DNA of 49,442 nucleotides, from positions 85,027-134,468 of the forward strand of contig DLRY01000020.1 in NCBI GenBank assembly GCA_002500665.1, read 5' to 3'. The stretch comes from Opitutia bacterium UBA7876. Its GTDB lineage: Bacteria > Verrucomicrobiota > Verrucomicrobiia > Opitutales > Seribacteraceae. A model generated the notes under the pieces. The model had not been told where the DNA came from. It did no database searches and saw only the letters and a list, made by a program, of their open reading frames with translations. Positions 25,886 through 34,300 of this stretch are shown in pieces. The position numbers and the translations under genes are program-made. Position 1 is the stretch's first letter. Each line of letters opens with the position of its first letter.

Positions 25886-27127
25886 ATGAAGCGCGTAAAA
25901 CCGAGCCGAGCCAAGACCATATCGGGATTAATCCTCATCACCGTCTCGAGCCTGGCGTGCACATGGGCTCAAGGCAACGGCGAGGATAGGAAGAACGCCT
26001 GGAAACAAAACGTTGGCAAACCCGGGCCCAACGGCTGGCGCGTAAACGTCATCCAACCCGACCCGACGGATCACGGACCCGACGGCTTCAATTACCATGA
26101 TTGGGACGGCGACGGTGATCTCGACGTTCTCGTAAACTTCGAGGAAGGAGGATACAGTCGTCTCTACTTCAACCCCGGCCAGAAGAAGATCCGCGGGCTC
26201 TGGACCGACTTCATTGAGTTTGAGAAGCATGGCAAGTGCGAGGACTCCGGAATCGGAGACCTCGATCAGGACGGTGACATCGACTACGTCGCCAACGGCG
26301 GGCACGTCTATTTCAACCCCGGAGCCAAAAACCTCAGGGATCCGGCCAAATGGAAAAAAATGACTCTCTTCCGCAACGAGGCCCGCAACCCCGTGGTGAG
26401 CGACGTCGACGGGGATGGCCTCAGCGATCTGATAGTAGGGGCCAAAGCTTGGTACAAGCAACCGCTCTCGGGCAAGCATTACGCCGCAAACTGGAAAAGG
26501 CGCGAACTGGGTGAAGCCATCTGGCCGATGAACTGTATCGTGACCGATATGGATGGGGATGGGAAGAAGGACATTCTGGTGCAGGAGCGAAGGAAGCAGG
26601 GGCTCTTCTACTACCGGAACCCAGGCAAGGAAAAGATCGAGGAACGGTGGCCGGTTCAAGTCATCGACCCCCAACCCAGCGGAATGTTCGCGGCTCACGG
26701 CGACGTTAACGGCGACGGCCTTCCGGACTTGATCAAGGCGGCCCAAAAAATCCGCATTTTCCTGCGCAGAAACGAAAAGGGCGTCCCGAAATACGACAGG
26801 GTCGAGATAGAGCTCCCCGCACAGCCTTCAAGCGTACGGGTCAAACCCAAACCCAAAGGCGTCGCCATTATGGAAATGAACGGGGATCCGTCCTATCCCG
26901 AAATCGTCATCATCCCCGAGTACGAAGCCCAGTTGTGGTACCTGACCCGAGTAGGTAAAGGCAAGTGGGTGAATACCTTGATGAGAATGCCCGCTCCCGA
27001 GTCGCGCAAGAAGATGGACAATGCCTTCCTCGTGGACCTTGACGGCGACGGCGACCTTGACATCGGCACGACGGAGGAAAATGGGGGGTGGGGAGTCATC
27101 TGGTTCGAGAATCCGGGCCTGAAATAA
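25886..27127 (+). CDS. Exported FG-GAP/VCBS repeat protein
   Basis: A 413-residue protein with a signal peptide (about 1-29) followed by a beta-propeller built of FG-GAP-like repeats. At least six calcium-binding DxDxDG-type loops are visible: DWDGDGDLD, DLDQDGDID, DVDGDGLSD, DMDGDGKKD, DVNGDGLPD and DLDGDGDLD. This spacing is typical of a seven-bladed integrin-like propeller. Such proteins are usually secreted or surface-bound and mediate ligand or glycan contact; no enzymatic site is apparent. It is the first gene of a four-gene plus-strand cluster. Confidence 0.88.
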   Translation: MKRVKPSRAKTISGLILITVSSLACTWAQGNGEDRKNAWKQNVGKPGPNGWRVNVIQPDPTDHGPDGFNYHDWDGDGDLDVLVNFEEGGYSRLYFNPGQKKIRGLWTDFIEFEKHGKCEDSGIGDLDQDGDIDYVANGGHVYFNPGAKNLRDPAKWKKMTLFRNEARNPVVSDVDGDGLSDLIVGAKAWYKQPLSGKHYAANWKRRELGEAIWPMNCIVTDMDGDGKKDILVQERRKQGLFYYRNPGKEKIEERWPVQVIDPQPSGMFAAHGDVNGDGLPDLIKAAQKIRIFLRRNEKGVPKYDRVEIELPAQPSSVRVKPKPKGVAIMEMNGDPSYPEIVIIPEYEAQLWYLTRVGKGKWVNTLMRMPAPESRKKMDNAFLVDLDGDGDLDIGTTEENGGWGVIWFENPGLK

Positions 27128-27157
27128 GGTTCCACCCCTCTTCGCTCGGCCCGGTAT

Positions 27158-28465
27158 ATGCCCCACCTAGGTTCACTGTTCACTTTGCTTTGCCTGGTGA
27201 TTTTCGCCTCAGCCAAAACCTACAGAGTAGGCCCTTCGGGGAATTGGTTCGACCTGCTTCATGGGGGTGGTCTGCGCCCCGGGGACGAAGTCGTTCTGGA
27301 AGCGGGAACCTACTCGAACGGCCGGAAACTGGAACTTAGTCACGTCGGAGCCAAGGGAAACCCCATCGTCATAAGTGCTGCCGAGAATGCTCGCGTCGTC
27401 TTTCAAAGACCCGACGCCCGGCAGAACACCCTCAACTTGGCGGGGACGCAGCATCTTATCGTCAAGGGTTTGGAAATCACGGGAGGATCCACGGGAATCC
27501 GCATTTACAAACTGGGCGACAGGATGGCCAAATTCGTAACGCTGGACTCCCTGCATATCCATCATGTGGGTGGCCCCGCAATAACCTGCAACCACCAGGG
27601 AAACCTTTACGAGGGAATGATTTTTCGCAGGAACCGCATCCACCACACGGGTGGACACGGAGAAGCGTTCTACCTGGGCGCCAACTCGGGGCCAAACGGA
27701 AAAACCCAAGCCCAGTTCTTTCGCGGAATCATCGAGGGCAACCACCTGCACGACCTCACTGGGCCAAAGGTCTCGCAGGGAGACGGTATCGAGTTAAAGG
27801 ATGGGAGTTGGGGAAACCTCGTGCGCCACAACGTCATTCACGACGTAAAGTATCCCGGAATCATCGTATACGATGCAGACGGCAAGGAACCCAACGTCAT
27901 CGAGGGCAACCTCATCTTCAACGGGTCGGACAATGGAATCCAGGCGACCGCCGATGCCATCATCCGAAACAACCTGATTTTCAACTGCAAGGGGAGCGGC
28001 ATTTACTCACGCGACCACCAGAGCGCCGTGGTGGGGAACCTGAAGATTGTCCACAACACCGTACTAAACGAAGGAAAAACAGCCCTGCGTATCGTCGCCC
28101 CGGCCAAGGGGAAATATTCGGGCCCGGTCCTGGTCGCCAACAATGCATTCTATGCCGGAGTGGCCATGCAGACTCCCGGCAGCAACTTCATCACCTTCTC
28201 GGGCAATGCAGGGCAAGGGAACGTATTGGGAGGGAAACTGGAGCGGAAGGAATGGAATGGCCATGGAGTCAGGAACCAGGACCTGACCGGAGGCCTCTAT
28301 CCCAAGCCCGGATCGATTCTAATCGGGGCAGCGGTGCCGAGGCATTCCGTAGAACTGGATTTTGAAGGGAGACTCCGCGGCAACTCGAAGGACTCAGGCG
28401 CTTATTGGTTTGATGCAAAGGGTCCGAATTGGCCGATCAGGAACGGGTTCAAGCCCATGCCTTGA
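27158..28465 (+). CDS. Exported right-handed parallel beta-helix protein
   Basis: A 435-residue protein with a signal peptide (1-19) and a repetitive, short-strand sequence typical of pectate-lyase-like parallel beta-helices. The repeated pattern of 'I.N...' turns is evident ('IIEGNHLHDL', 'VRHNVIHDV', 'VIEGNLIFNG', 'IRNNLIFNC', 'IVHNTVLNE'). The N-terminal 'GPSGNWFDLLHGGGLRPGDEV' style segment resembles chondroitinase-B/alginate-lyase-like helices. It is probably a polysaccharide lyase, hydrolase or binding protein. I cannot assign a CAZy family. It starts 30 bases after the FG-GAP gene, so co-transcription is likely. Confidence 0.82.
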   Translation: MPHLGSLFTLLCLVIFASAKTYRVGPSGNWFDLLHGGGLRPGDEVVLEAGTYSNGRKLELSHVGAKGNPIVISAAENARVVFQRPDARQNTLNLAGTQHLIVKGLEITGGSTGIRIYKLGDRMAKFVTLDSLHIHHVGGPAITCNHQGNLYEGMIFRRNRIHHTGGHGEAFYLGANSGPNGKTQAQFFRGIIEGNHLHDLTGPKVSQGDGIELKDGSWGNLVRHNVIHDVKYPGIIVYDADGKEPNVIEGNLIFNGSDNGIQATADAIIRNNLIFNCKGSGIYSRDHQSAVVGNLKIVHNTVLNEGKTALRIVAPAKGKYSGPVLVANNAFYAGVAMQTPGSNFITFSGNAGQGNVLGGKLERKEWNGHGVRNQDLTGGLYPKPGSILIGAAVPRHSVELDFEGRLRGNSKDSGAYWFDAKGPNWPIRNGFKPMP

Positions 28466-28587
28466 ACCACTTGGTTCTCGCCTCAAATTTTTCCAAACCC
28501 TTCCTTTTGGTCGTTGAAATCTTTTCCGGGGAAGGCATGAATGGTCGCTTCACCCGCAACCCGTTCACCCCTTCATATCAAGCCACT

Positions 28588-29325
28588 ATGAAAAGATTAG
28601 CCGCCCTCCTTACATCCGTGCTCCTCGGGCACGTTACCTTTGCGGAGGTTCACGAACTCAGGACCTACGTAACCAACCCCGGTAAACTGGATGACCTCAA
28701 CGCCCGCTTTCGGGACCACACGGTCGGCCTGTTCAAGAAACACGGGATCGAATCCGAGGGCTACTGGGTTCCCTCCGAGGGCGAAGCATCCAAGAACACG
28801 CTCATCTACGTGATAAGGCATAAAAACCGGGAGGCGGCCAAGGCATCCTGGAAGGCATTTTTGTCGGACCCTGCCTGGAAGAAAGTGGCGAGTGAATCAC
28901 AAGTGGACGGCAAGATCCTCGCCCGGCGACCGGATTCGGTTTTCATGAAGGAAACCGGGTACTCCCCCGACTGGAAGAACGGAAAGGTCGAAAAGGACGA
29001 CGTCTTCGAGTTGCGCGTCTACAAGGCAGCCAAGGGCAAACTCGGGAAACTCGACGCCCGTTTCCGAGACCATACCATCGGACTCTTCCTGAAGCATGGA
29101 ATGAAGTCGGTCGCCTACTGGCACCCGACCGACGAACCGGACAACAAGGATACCCTCATCTATATCATCAAGCACGAGAACCGGGAAGCGGCCCGTAAAT
29201 CCTGGAAGGATTTCCTCGCCGACCCCGATTGGAAGATGGCGGCCAAAGCCTCGGGAGTCGGTCGGTTGGCAAAGCCCCCCGAGGCTACCTACATGAAATC
29301 CACGGACTATTCCGCCATCCGCTGA
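28588..29325 (+). CDS. Exported protein with two tandem NIPSNAP domains
   Basis: A 245-residue protein with a short signal peptide (about 1-20) and two NIPSNAP repeats (about 21-125 and 132-240). Each has the same order of motifs: 'ELRTYV/ELRVYK', 'DARFRDHT.GLF.KHG', 'YW.P....', 'DTLIYIIKHENREAA' and 'SWK.FL.DP.WK'. NIPSNAP is a ferredoxin-like fold in the dimeric alpha/beta-barrel group. Bacterial members have no settled function. The ATG at 28588 is chosen because it begins the signal peptide; an earlier in-frame ATG at 28429 would overlap the beta-helix gene. The 122-base gap before it may contain a weak separate promoter. Confidence 0.88.
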   Translation: MKRLAALLTSVLLGHVTFAEVHELRTYVTNPGKLDDLNARFRDHTVGLFKKHGIESEGYWVPSEGEASKNTLIYVIRHKNREAAKASWKAFLSDPAWKKVASESQVDGKILARRPDSVFMKETGYSPDWKNGKVEKDDVFELRVYKAAKGKLGKLDARFRDHTIGLFLKHGMKSVAYWHPTDEPDNKDTLIYIIKHENREAARKSWKDFLADPDWKMAAKASGVGRLAKPPEATYMKSTDYSAIR

Positions 29326-29333
29326 TCCTCGGC

Positions 29334-31493
29334 ATGATCCGACCGACGAGTCGAACGCTGGTTGCTTTGCTTGCCCTTGGCTTGCTCCGGGCAAGCGGGG
29401 ACGAAACGTCCGGGCAGGCCCAGTGGATTCAAAGCTACGACGCCGGATATCTAGACGAGAAGGGAGCCTACGCAGGCGGATCGGAGATCATGCACCTGGT
29501 CTCTCACAAGGGCAGGCTTTTCGCCTCCAACGGATACTGGGTCGATGCCCGCTGGGTCATCCCTCCGGACGGGCAAAAGCAGTCGGCCCAAGTGCTGCGC
29601 CTCGACTCCCTCGACTCCCGCTGGCAGGTCGACCTGGACATGGGGAAGGCCAACAACCTCAACCTGGCGTACATGAAAGGCAACATCCTCAAGTCCGTCA
29701 CCTTTACTCGGAACGCCGAAGGCAAGCCCTTGACTCGTCCGGAGACACTGCTTGTGATGGCGGCGGGGGCAAACTTCGAGCGGGGAGGAGCCGTATCGTC
29801 CTGGACGAGAGACGACCGGACAGGCACCTGGACCCACACCCTGGTAAGGCACGGGTCGAACCTGGGTGGAATCCGATGGGTCCCGAGGGACATGGAAGTC
29901 TACCGGGACAAGGAGACCGGCATCGAGCGCCTGTTCCTTTCGCTCGGGAACCCGGGGATCGTTTCGGGAGTTTACGACCCTTCCCTTCCGGGCAAGATCA
30001 GGTGGAGCCGTCGACTCGAGTATCCCTTCCCCGAAGAGGGCTCCCTGCACACCCGGCCATTGGGCATGGTCCAAGCCAACGGATCCCTTTTCTTTTCCGA
30101 AGGAGGCGCCATCTACCGTCGCAGGGACGGAGTTCTCCCTAGCTACGAGAAAATCATCGACCTCAATGAGGACACCGATACCGACGTCGGGGGCATCCGC
30201 GGTTTGTCGGTCATCGAGGAAAAGGGAGGAGATGGCCAGTCCCTCCTTTTTCTATGGGCTCCCGACAACAGGTCGAAAAGCCAGGTCAAGCGCCTCGACC
30301 CGAACGGGAAGGGTGGCTATGAACTCCACGAGGAGACTGAGATCATGGAACTCATGAGCAAAAGGCTCGGGGTCGAGGTCAACTACACGCTCGGCGGACA
30401 CAACATGGCCTATCCCGTGACTGACCCGGAATCCGCAAAGACCGTGCACCTCATAGGATTTCAGGGTAACATCCGGGGCAAGAACCACTTGAAATGGAAA
30501 GGCAGCGCCCTTTATGCGGGGGCTCTTTTTGCCGTCCGTTATCCCGACCGAAGCTACAAGGTGATGGAGGTAAACAACGCCTATGCGGAGGGCAAGACGA
30601 TCCTGGTCTCCCCGCGGGCCTTTTGCCTTTCTCCCTTCGGAGACGATCAGATTTTCATCGGTGGACATGATTCCAGCAGGAAAGTTTCCGACGACATGGC
30701 TTGGATCTTCAGGGCTCCGCTCGCGGTCGCCCTCGGTTCAAGGCCCGGGATGGATGCCCAAACCCGCCCGACTCCACCCAAGCCTGCTGCACGGCTTCTT
30801 GAGGGACCGCTTTACGAGTTGCGCATCTACCACGCCAGCGAAGGCCGGTTTCAGCACCTGATCATGCGCTTCCGCGAGCACACCGACCGGATTTTCCGCA
30901 AGCACGGCCTGCACGCCTTGGGGTATTGGATCCCAACCGACGGATCGGCCAAGAGCAAGCGACGCTTCGTCTATTTGCTCAAGCACCCCACCCGTTATCA
31001 GGCCTACCGCAACTGGACGAGTTTCCTCAACGACAAGGAATGGGAAAAGGTTACCGATAAGCCCGAGTTCCAAAGACTGCTCTCGCAAAAGCCAACCAGC
31101 ATTTTCTTGACGCTCAACGATTATTCGGTCCTTGCGGAGGAGGAGCAGGGACAGGCGGGAGGTGTCTTTGAATTGCGCACCTACCTTGCGAAGGACGGAA
31201 AGCTAGGCTCCCTCAACGACCGGTTCAGGAGACACACCACCGGCCTCTTCGACAAGCACGGGATTCGAAACGTCGGCTACTGGACCCCTTTCGATCAACC
31301 GGAACGCAGCAATACTCTGATCTACCTGGTTCGGCACGCCAACCGGGGGCAGGCGGACCTTAACTGGCAGGCCTTTGGACGAGACCCGATCTGGAAAAGG
31401 ATCGCCCGGGAATCGCGAAATGAGGGAGAGCTTTTGGCCAGACCTCCGGAAAGACTCTATCTGAAGGCCCTCGAGTTCTCACCTCTGAAATAA
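29334..31493 (+). CDS. Exported propeller-like protein fused to two C-terminal NIPSNAP domains
   Basis: A 719-residue protein with a signal peptide (about 1-22). Residues about 25-465 form a beta-rich domain with repeated strand-turn patterns ('EIMHLVSHKGRLFASNGYW', 'RDMEVYRDKETGIERLFLSLGNPG', 'RPLGMVQANGSLFFSEGG') suggesting a beta-propeller; I do not recognise its family. A proline-rich linker follows. Two NIPSNAP domains (about 480-590 and 605-719) show 'YELRIYH' and 'FELRTYL' starts and 'FR.HT...F.KHG' cores. It begins 8 bases after the two-domain NIPSNAP gene, whose repeats it shares, pointing to gene duplication and fusion. It is probably extracellular or periplasmic. Confidence 0.8.
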   Translation: MIRPTSRTLVALLALGLLRASGDETSGQAQWIQSYDAGYLDEKGAYAGGSEIMHLVSHKGRLFASNGYWVDARWVIPPDGQKQSAQVLRLDSLDSRWQVDLDMGKANNLNLAYMKGNILKSVTFTRNAEGKPLTRPETLLVMAAGANFERGGAVSSWTRDDRTGTWTHTLVRHGSNLGGIRWVPRDMEVYRDKETGIERLFLSLGNPGIVSGVYDPSLPGKIRWSRRLEYPFPEEGSLHTRPLGMVQANGSLFFSEGGAIYRRRDGVLPSYEKIIDLNEDTDTDVGGIRGLSVIEEKGGDGQSLLFLWAPDNRSKSQVKRLDPNGKGGYELHEETEIMELMSKRLGVEVNYTLGGHNMAYPVTDPESAKTVHLIGFQGNIRGKNHLKWKGSALYAGALFAVRYPDRSYKVMEVNNAYAEGKTILVSPRAFCLSPFGDDQIFIGGHDSSRKVSDDMAWIFRAPLAVALGSRPGMDAQTRPTPPKPAARLLEGPLYELRIYHASEGRFQHLIMRFREHTDRIFRKHGLHALGYWIPTDGSAKSKRRFVYLLKHPTRYQAYRNWTSFLNDKEWEKVTDKPEFQRLLSQKPTSIFLTLNDYSVLAEEEQGQAGGVFELRTYLAKDGKLGSLNDRFRRHTTGLFDKHGIRNVGYWTPFDQPERSNTLIYLVRHANRGQADLNWQAFGRDPIWKRIARESRNEGELLARPPERLYLKALEFSPLK

Positions 31494-31497
31494 GAAA

Positions 31498-31518
31498 TTC
31501 GGCCCGAGAAGGCCCGAA
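31498..31518. terminator. Convergent hairpin between NIPSNAP fusion and GH81 genes
   Basis: The 28-base gap between two converging stop codons holds an inverted repeat: TTCGG pairs with CCGAA, followed by one mismatch and two further pairs, around a 5-base loop. No long T run follows on either strand. It is placed where a bidirectional terminator would be expected. Whether it terminates transcription is inferred from position. Confidence 0.4.
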
Positions 31519-31521
31519 GAT

Positions 31522-34218
31522 CTACTTCAGAGGCACGGCCATAAGGACCTTTGCCGGCAGGCTCCCCTTGAGAACCTCCTTGCCCTTCACGAAAATACGT
31601 ACGGGCACGGTGGACTTGGACAGGTTGTAGACCAGGGCCGTCCGGGAACCATCCGGTTTCTTAAGGACCACGGAGGTGGGAAGATCGGTGTGGGATTCAA
31701 CGTCAATCAAGCCGTAGGCCCGGCTGGCATGGGACAGGTAATAGGGAATGCCGGCATGCTTGGGACTGGAGATCCTCCACTTCTTTTCCATCGCCTCGTC
31801 AAGAACGCGGCAGATTTCCTCAGGCTGGCAGAAAGCGGCGTAGGCTGCCGTGACCTGGCCCCAATCGCCGTCGATTTCCTCCCAGGTCATCTTTCCCTTG
31901 TCCTTTCCCTGGCGCGTAAGCATCTGGTTGAGTTGAAAGACCGAATGCTCCTTGTGGGCCCCGAAATAATTCATGTGAGTCCAAGCGGGAAGCCATTGGA
32001 TCCCATAAATATGAATGGGTTCCCCACTGAACCAGGTCCATGCGCCCATGTCCCGGTCCCGCATCACCGAACAGATGGTCGGCTTGTAGTTGGGCGACCA
32101 GTTGGATTGCCCGGGGTTTTTCCATCCATAGGCGTTGTTCCAGTATTCGTGAACCGCCTCGGTCTCGATGGCATAGCCCATGGCCCCGGTGGCCATCATA
32201 TCCTCGTCCCCCATGGCCGCCCCGAGAAAAAACGCCCCCGCCCAGGAACCAACTGCCTCGGAGGAAGACTCTTGGTTGTTGCCGTCATAACCGCTGGACA
32301 TGCCCCCCGCATAGCTGTGACCGGCCCAACACTCGAAGGTTCGCAGGCGCGGGTAGAGAGGGGAATCGCGTTCCCATTCCGCATACTGCTTCACCACTTC
32401 ACGGGCCAGCGGACCATATTTCGCCAACCAGGCGGGGTCATGCATCCCAACGAGGGCCACGCTCATGGCAAGGTAACCGTAGTGAAAGTGATTGTCCGTA
32501 AACTGCTCCGACCCGTAACTGGAATTAAACCCAACCAACCCGCTCCAGGGCAACGGGTAGCGGGCATAGTAAAAAGCCTTTTCCCCCGTTTCGTAGCTCA
32601 GCCAGTCGGCCGTAATCCGCCTTGCCTCGGCATACAATTCCTTTGCAAGGGGAAGCTTGAGTTGCCAGGCCATATTGAAGGCCTGACATGTCTTGAGCAT
32701 GGATTTGCCGCCCCAGTAGGTGTCCGCCCCCTGTCTATCCTTGTCCTTCTTGGCCAGCATGCCCTTGGCCCACCGATCGATTAACCCGGAGAGAACCTCG
32801 GGTTTGAACTTTCCATCCTTGGGGAGCGGGAAGACCGGAATGATTCCGGTAAAGGGCCAGGAAATCGCGAACCGGTTGCCCTGGGCAACGATCATTTTTC
32901 CACGCCGCGTCCCGTACTCGATCCCCACCGCCTTAAAGTCGTGAGTGGTCTTGCGGTAGTGATGCGGAATCCAACCCTGGAGGGCCGGGGCCCCGTTACT
33001 CGTCTTGATTTCCCAGGTCGTATCGACTCTTCCTCCGGCCCGGTCGTGCTTCCATTCGAAGCGGGTATCGCGGGGGATGGCGGCGGCATGCCGGGCAAAA
33101 GTCGCGGCTTGGGTGGGGTCCTTGCCCAAAGCGCTGATCGCCAAGACCGGTCCGCTGAACAGGGTAAATCCATCCTTTGCAGACAGGGATCCTCCCGGAG
33201 CATGAACTCCAAAAGTCTTGCCATGATACTCGAGCGATCCATTCGGTTTGACGATGCCCGGGATCCTTAGGTCAAGGCCATTCGGCTCGATCCACACGCA
33301 AGGCATGCCCCGACCGAAGGTGACGTCCGCGTTCTTGAAAGTGGAAAGGTGAAGACGCATGGCGACGTGCCAATCGCCCCACCCTAATGTCGAGGCATGG
33401 GAAAAGGGACCGGACTTCGGCTTGGAGTCCTTGTCCGACTGGACGAAATGGTCTGCGGAAACAAAGCCCCATCCACCCTTCGATTCGTCCCGCAGGCGGA
33501 TTTGTCCCTTCTTGCCCTTGTATTTGCGCAGGTCCCACTTACGCCAAGTGAAGTCGTTGTCGTTCTTGCCCACTTCCTGCAGGACGGACTCCCCGTCGAT
33601 TAACAAGTGTACCCCCAGGATGGACTTGTCGCTGCCACCGGCTACCTTGAAGTGAAGGTAATTCTTGTCGATGGCAAACTTGGGGGATGTGGCTGACCCG
33701 AGGCTCCCGTCCCGACCGTAGAAACTGGCCGCAAACCTCGAGCCCACGAAACCACGGCTGCCATGCTGCGCATTGGTCATGGGGCTCTTTCCGAATGCAT
33801 TGCCCTCAATCTTCCAGCCCAGGGTCGCCCAGTCGCTCTCGAAATCAAAGAGAACTCGCTCCTCCGGATTCGGATCGGGACTGGGGTCAATGGGCTCGAT
33901 CAAGAGCGGATCGCCGGCGATCATTTCCGTTCCCGTCTCATTCCACTCATTCGGGTACCAGATCTTGACTGCCGAGGCATCGGCACTGATCGTGAATGGA
34001 TAGGCGTACATACGGCCCGGGAAAGGAGACGTGGCGAGTAGCGAAGTCCACCAATCGTTTGTCGGGAGAGGGCGTCCCTTCACGGCCTCCTCGAGATGGA
34101 CCTCCTTGGCGAACAGCTTCTTGACCTGATCCCTGTCAGGAGGCGAATCCTTGAAGGGAGCCCCGGCGGCGGAGGCGAAGAAAGAGAGCGATACGACGAG
34201 AGGGAAAACTAATTTCAT
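31522..34218 (-). CDS. GH81 endo-beta-1,3-glucanase with inserted fructanase-type module
   Basis: An 898-residue exported glycoside hydrolase of family 81, which cleaves beta-1,3-glucans such as laminarin. The signal peptide is residues 1-20. GH81 signatures are 'PLPTNDWWTSLL' (50-61), 'LGWGDWHVAMRL' (278-289), catalytic-acid Asp575 in 'FTDNHFHYGY', and Glu650/Glu654 in 'NNQESSSEAV' about 75 residues later, the spacing expected for the family. Residues about 121-262 ('VLFDFESDW', 'TSPKFAIDKNYLHF', 'GWGFVSADHF') form a module I know from N-termini of GH32-type levanases, inserted inside the N-terminal beta-sandwich. The ATG at 34218 begins the signal peptide, while an ATG at 34308 overlaps the DUF1501 gene. 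Confidence 0.9.
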   Translation of the reverse strand: MKLVFPLVVSLSFFASAAGAPFKDSPPDRDQVKKLFAKEVHLEEAVKGRPLPTNDWWTSLLATSPFPGRMYAYPFTISADASAVKIWYPNEWNETGTEMIAGDPLLIEPIDPSPDPNPEERVLFDFESDWATLGWKIEGNAFGKSPMTNAQHGSRGFVGSRFAASFYGRDGSLGSATSPKFAIDKNYLHFKVAGGSDKSILGVHLLIDGESVLQEVGKNDNDFTWRKWDLRKYKGKKGQIRLRDESKGGWGFVSADHFVQSDKDSKPKSGPFSHASTLGWGDWHVAMRLHLSTFKNADVTFGRGMPCVWIEPNGLDLRIPGIVKPNGSLEYHGKTFGVHAPGGSLSAKDGFTLFSGPVLAISALGKDPTQAATFARHAAAIPRDTRFEWKHDRAGGRVDTTWEIKTSNGAPALQGWIPHHYRKTTHDFKAVGIEYGTRRGKMIVAQGNRFAISWPFTGIIPVFPLPKDGKFKPEVLSGLIDRWAKGMLAKKDKDRQGADTYWGGKSMLKTCQAFNMAWQLKLPLAKELYAEARRITADWLSYETGEKAFYYARYPLPWSGLVGFNSSYGSEQFTDNHFHYGYLAMSVALVGMHDPAWLAKYGPLAREVVKQYAEWERDSPLYPRLRTFECWAGHSYAGGMSSGYDGNNQESSSEAVGSWAGAFFLGAAMGDEDMMATGAMGYAIETEAVHEYWNNAYGWKNPGQSNWSPNYKPTICSVMRDRDMGAWTWFSGEPIHIYGIQWLPAWTHMNYFGAHKEHSVFQLNQMLTRQGKDKGKMTWEEIDGDWGQVTAAYAAFCQPEEICRVLDEAMEKKWRISSPKHAGIPYYLSHASRAYGLIDVESHTDLPTSVVLKKPDGSRTALVYNLSKSTVPVRIFVKGKEVLKGSLPAKVLMAVPLK

Positions 34219-34300
34219 TTTGATTTTCACGCCAAGAAGGCAGTTGGACGGGACCGGAAACGAGTCCCCAAAGCCGATTTTCAAAGGGACGGTCGACGCG

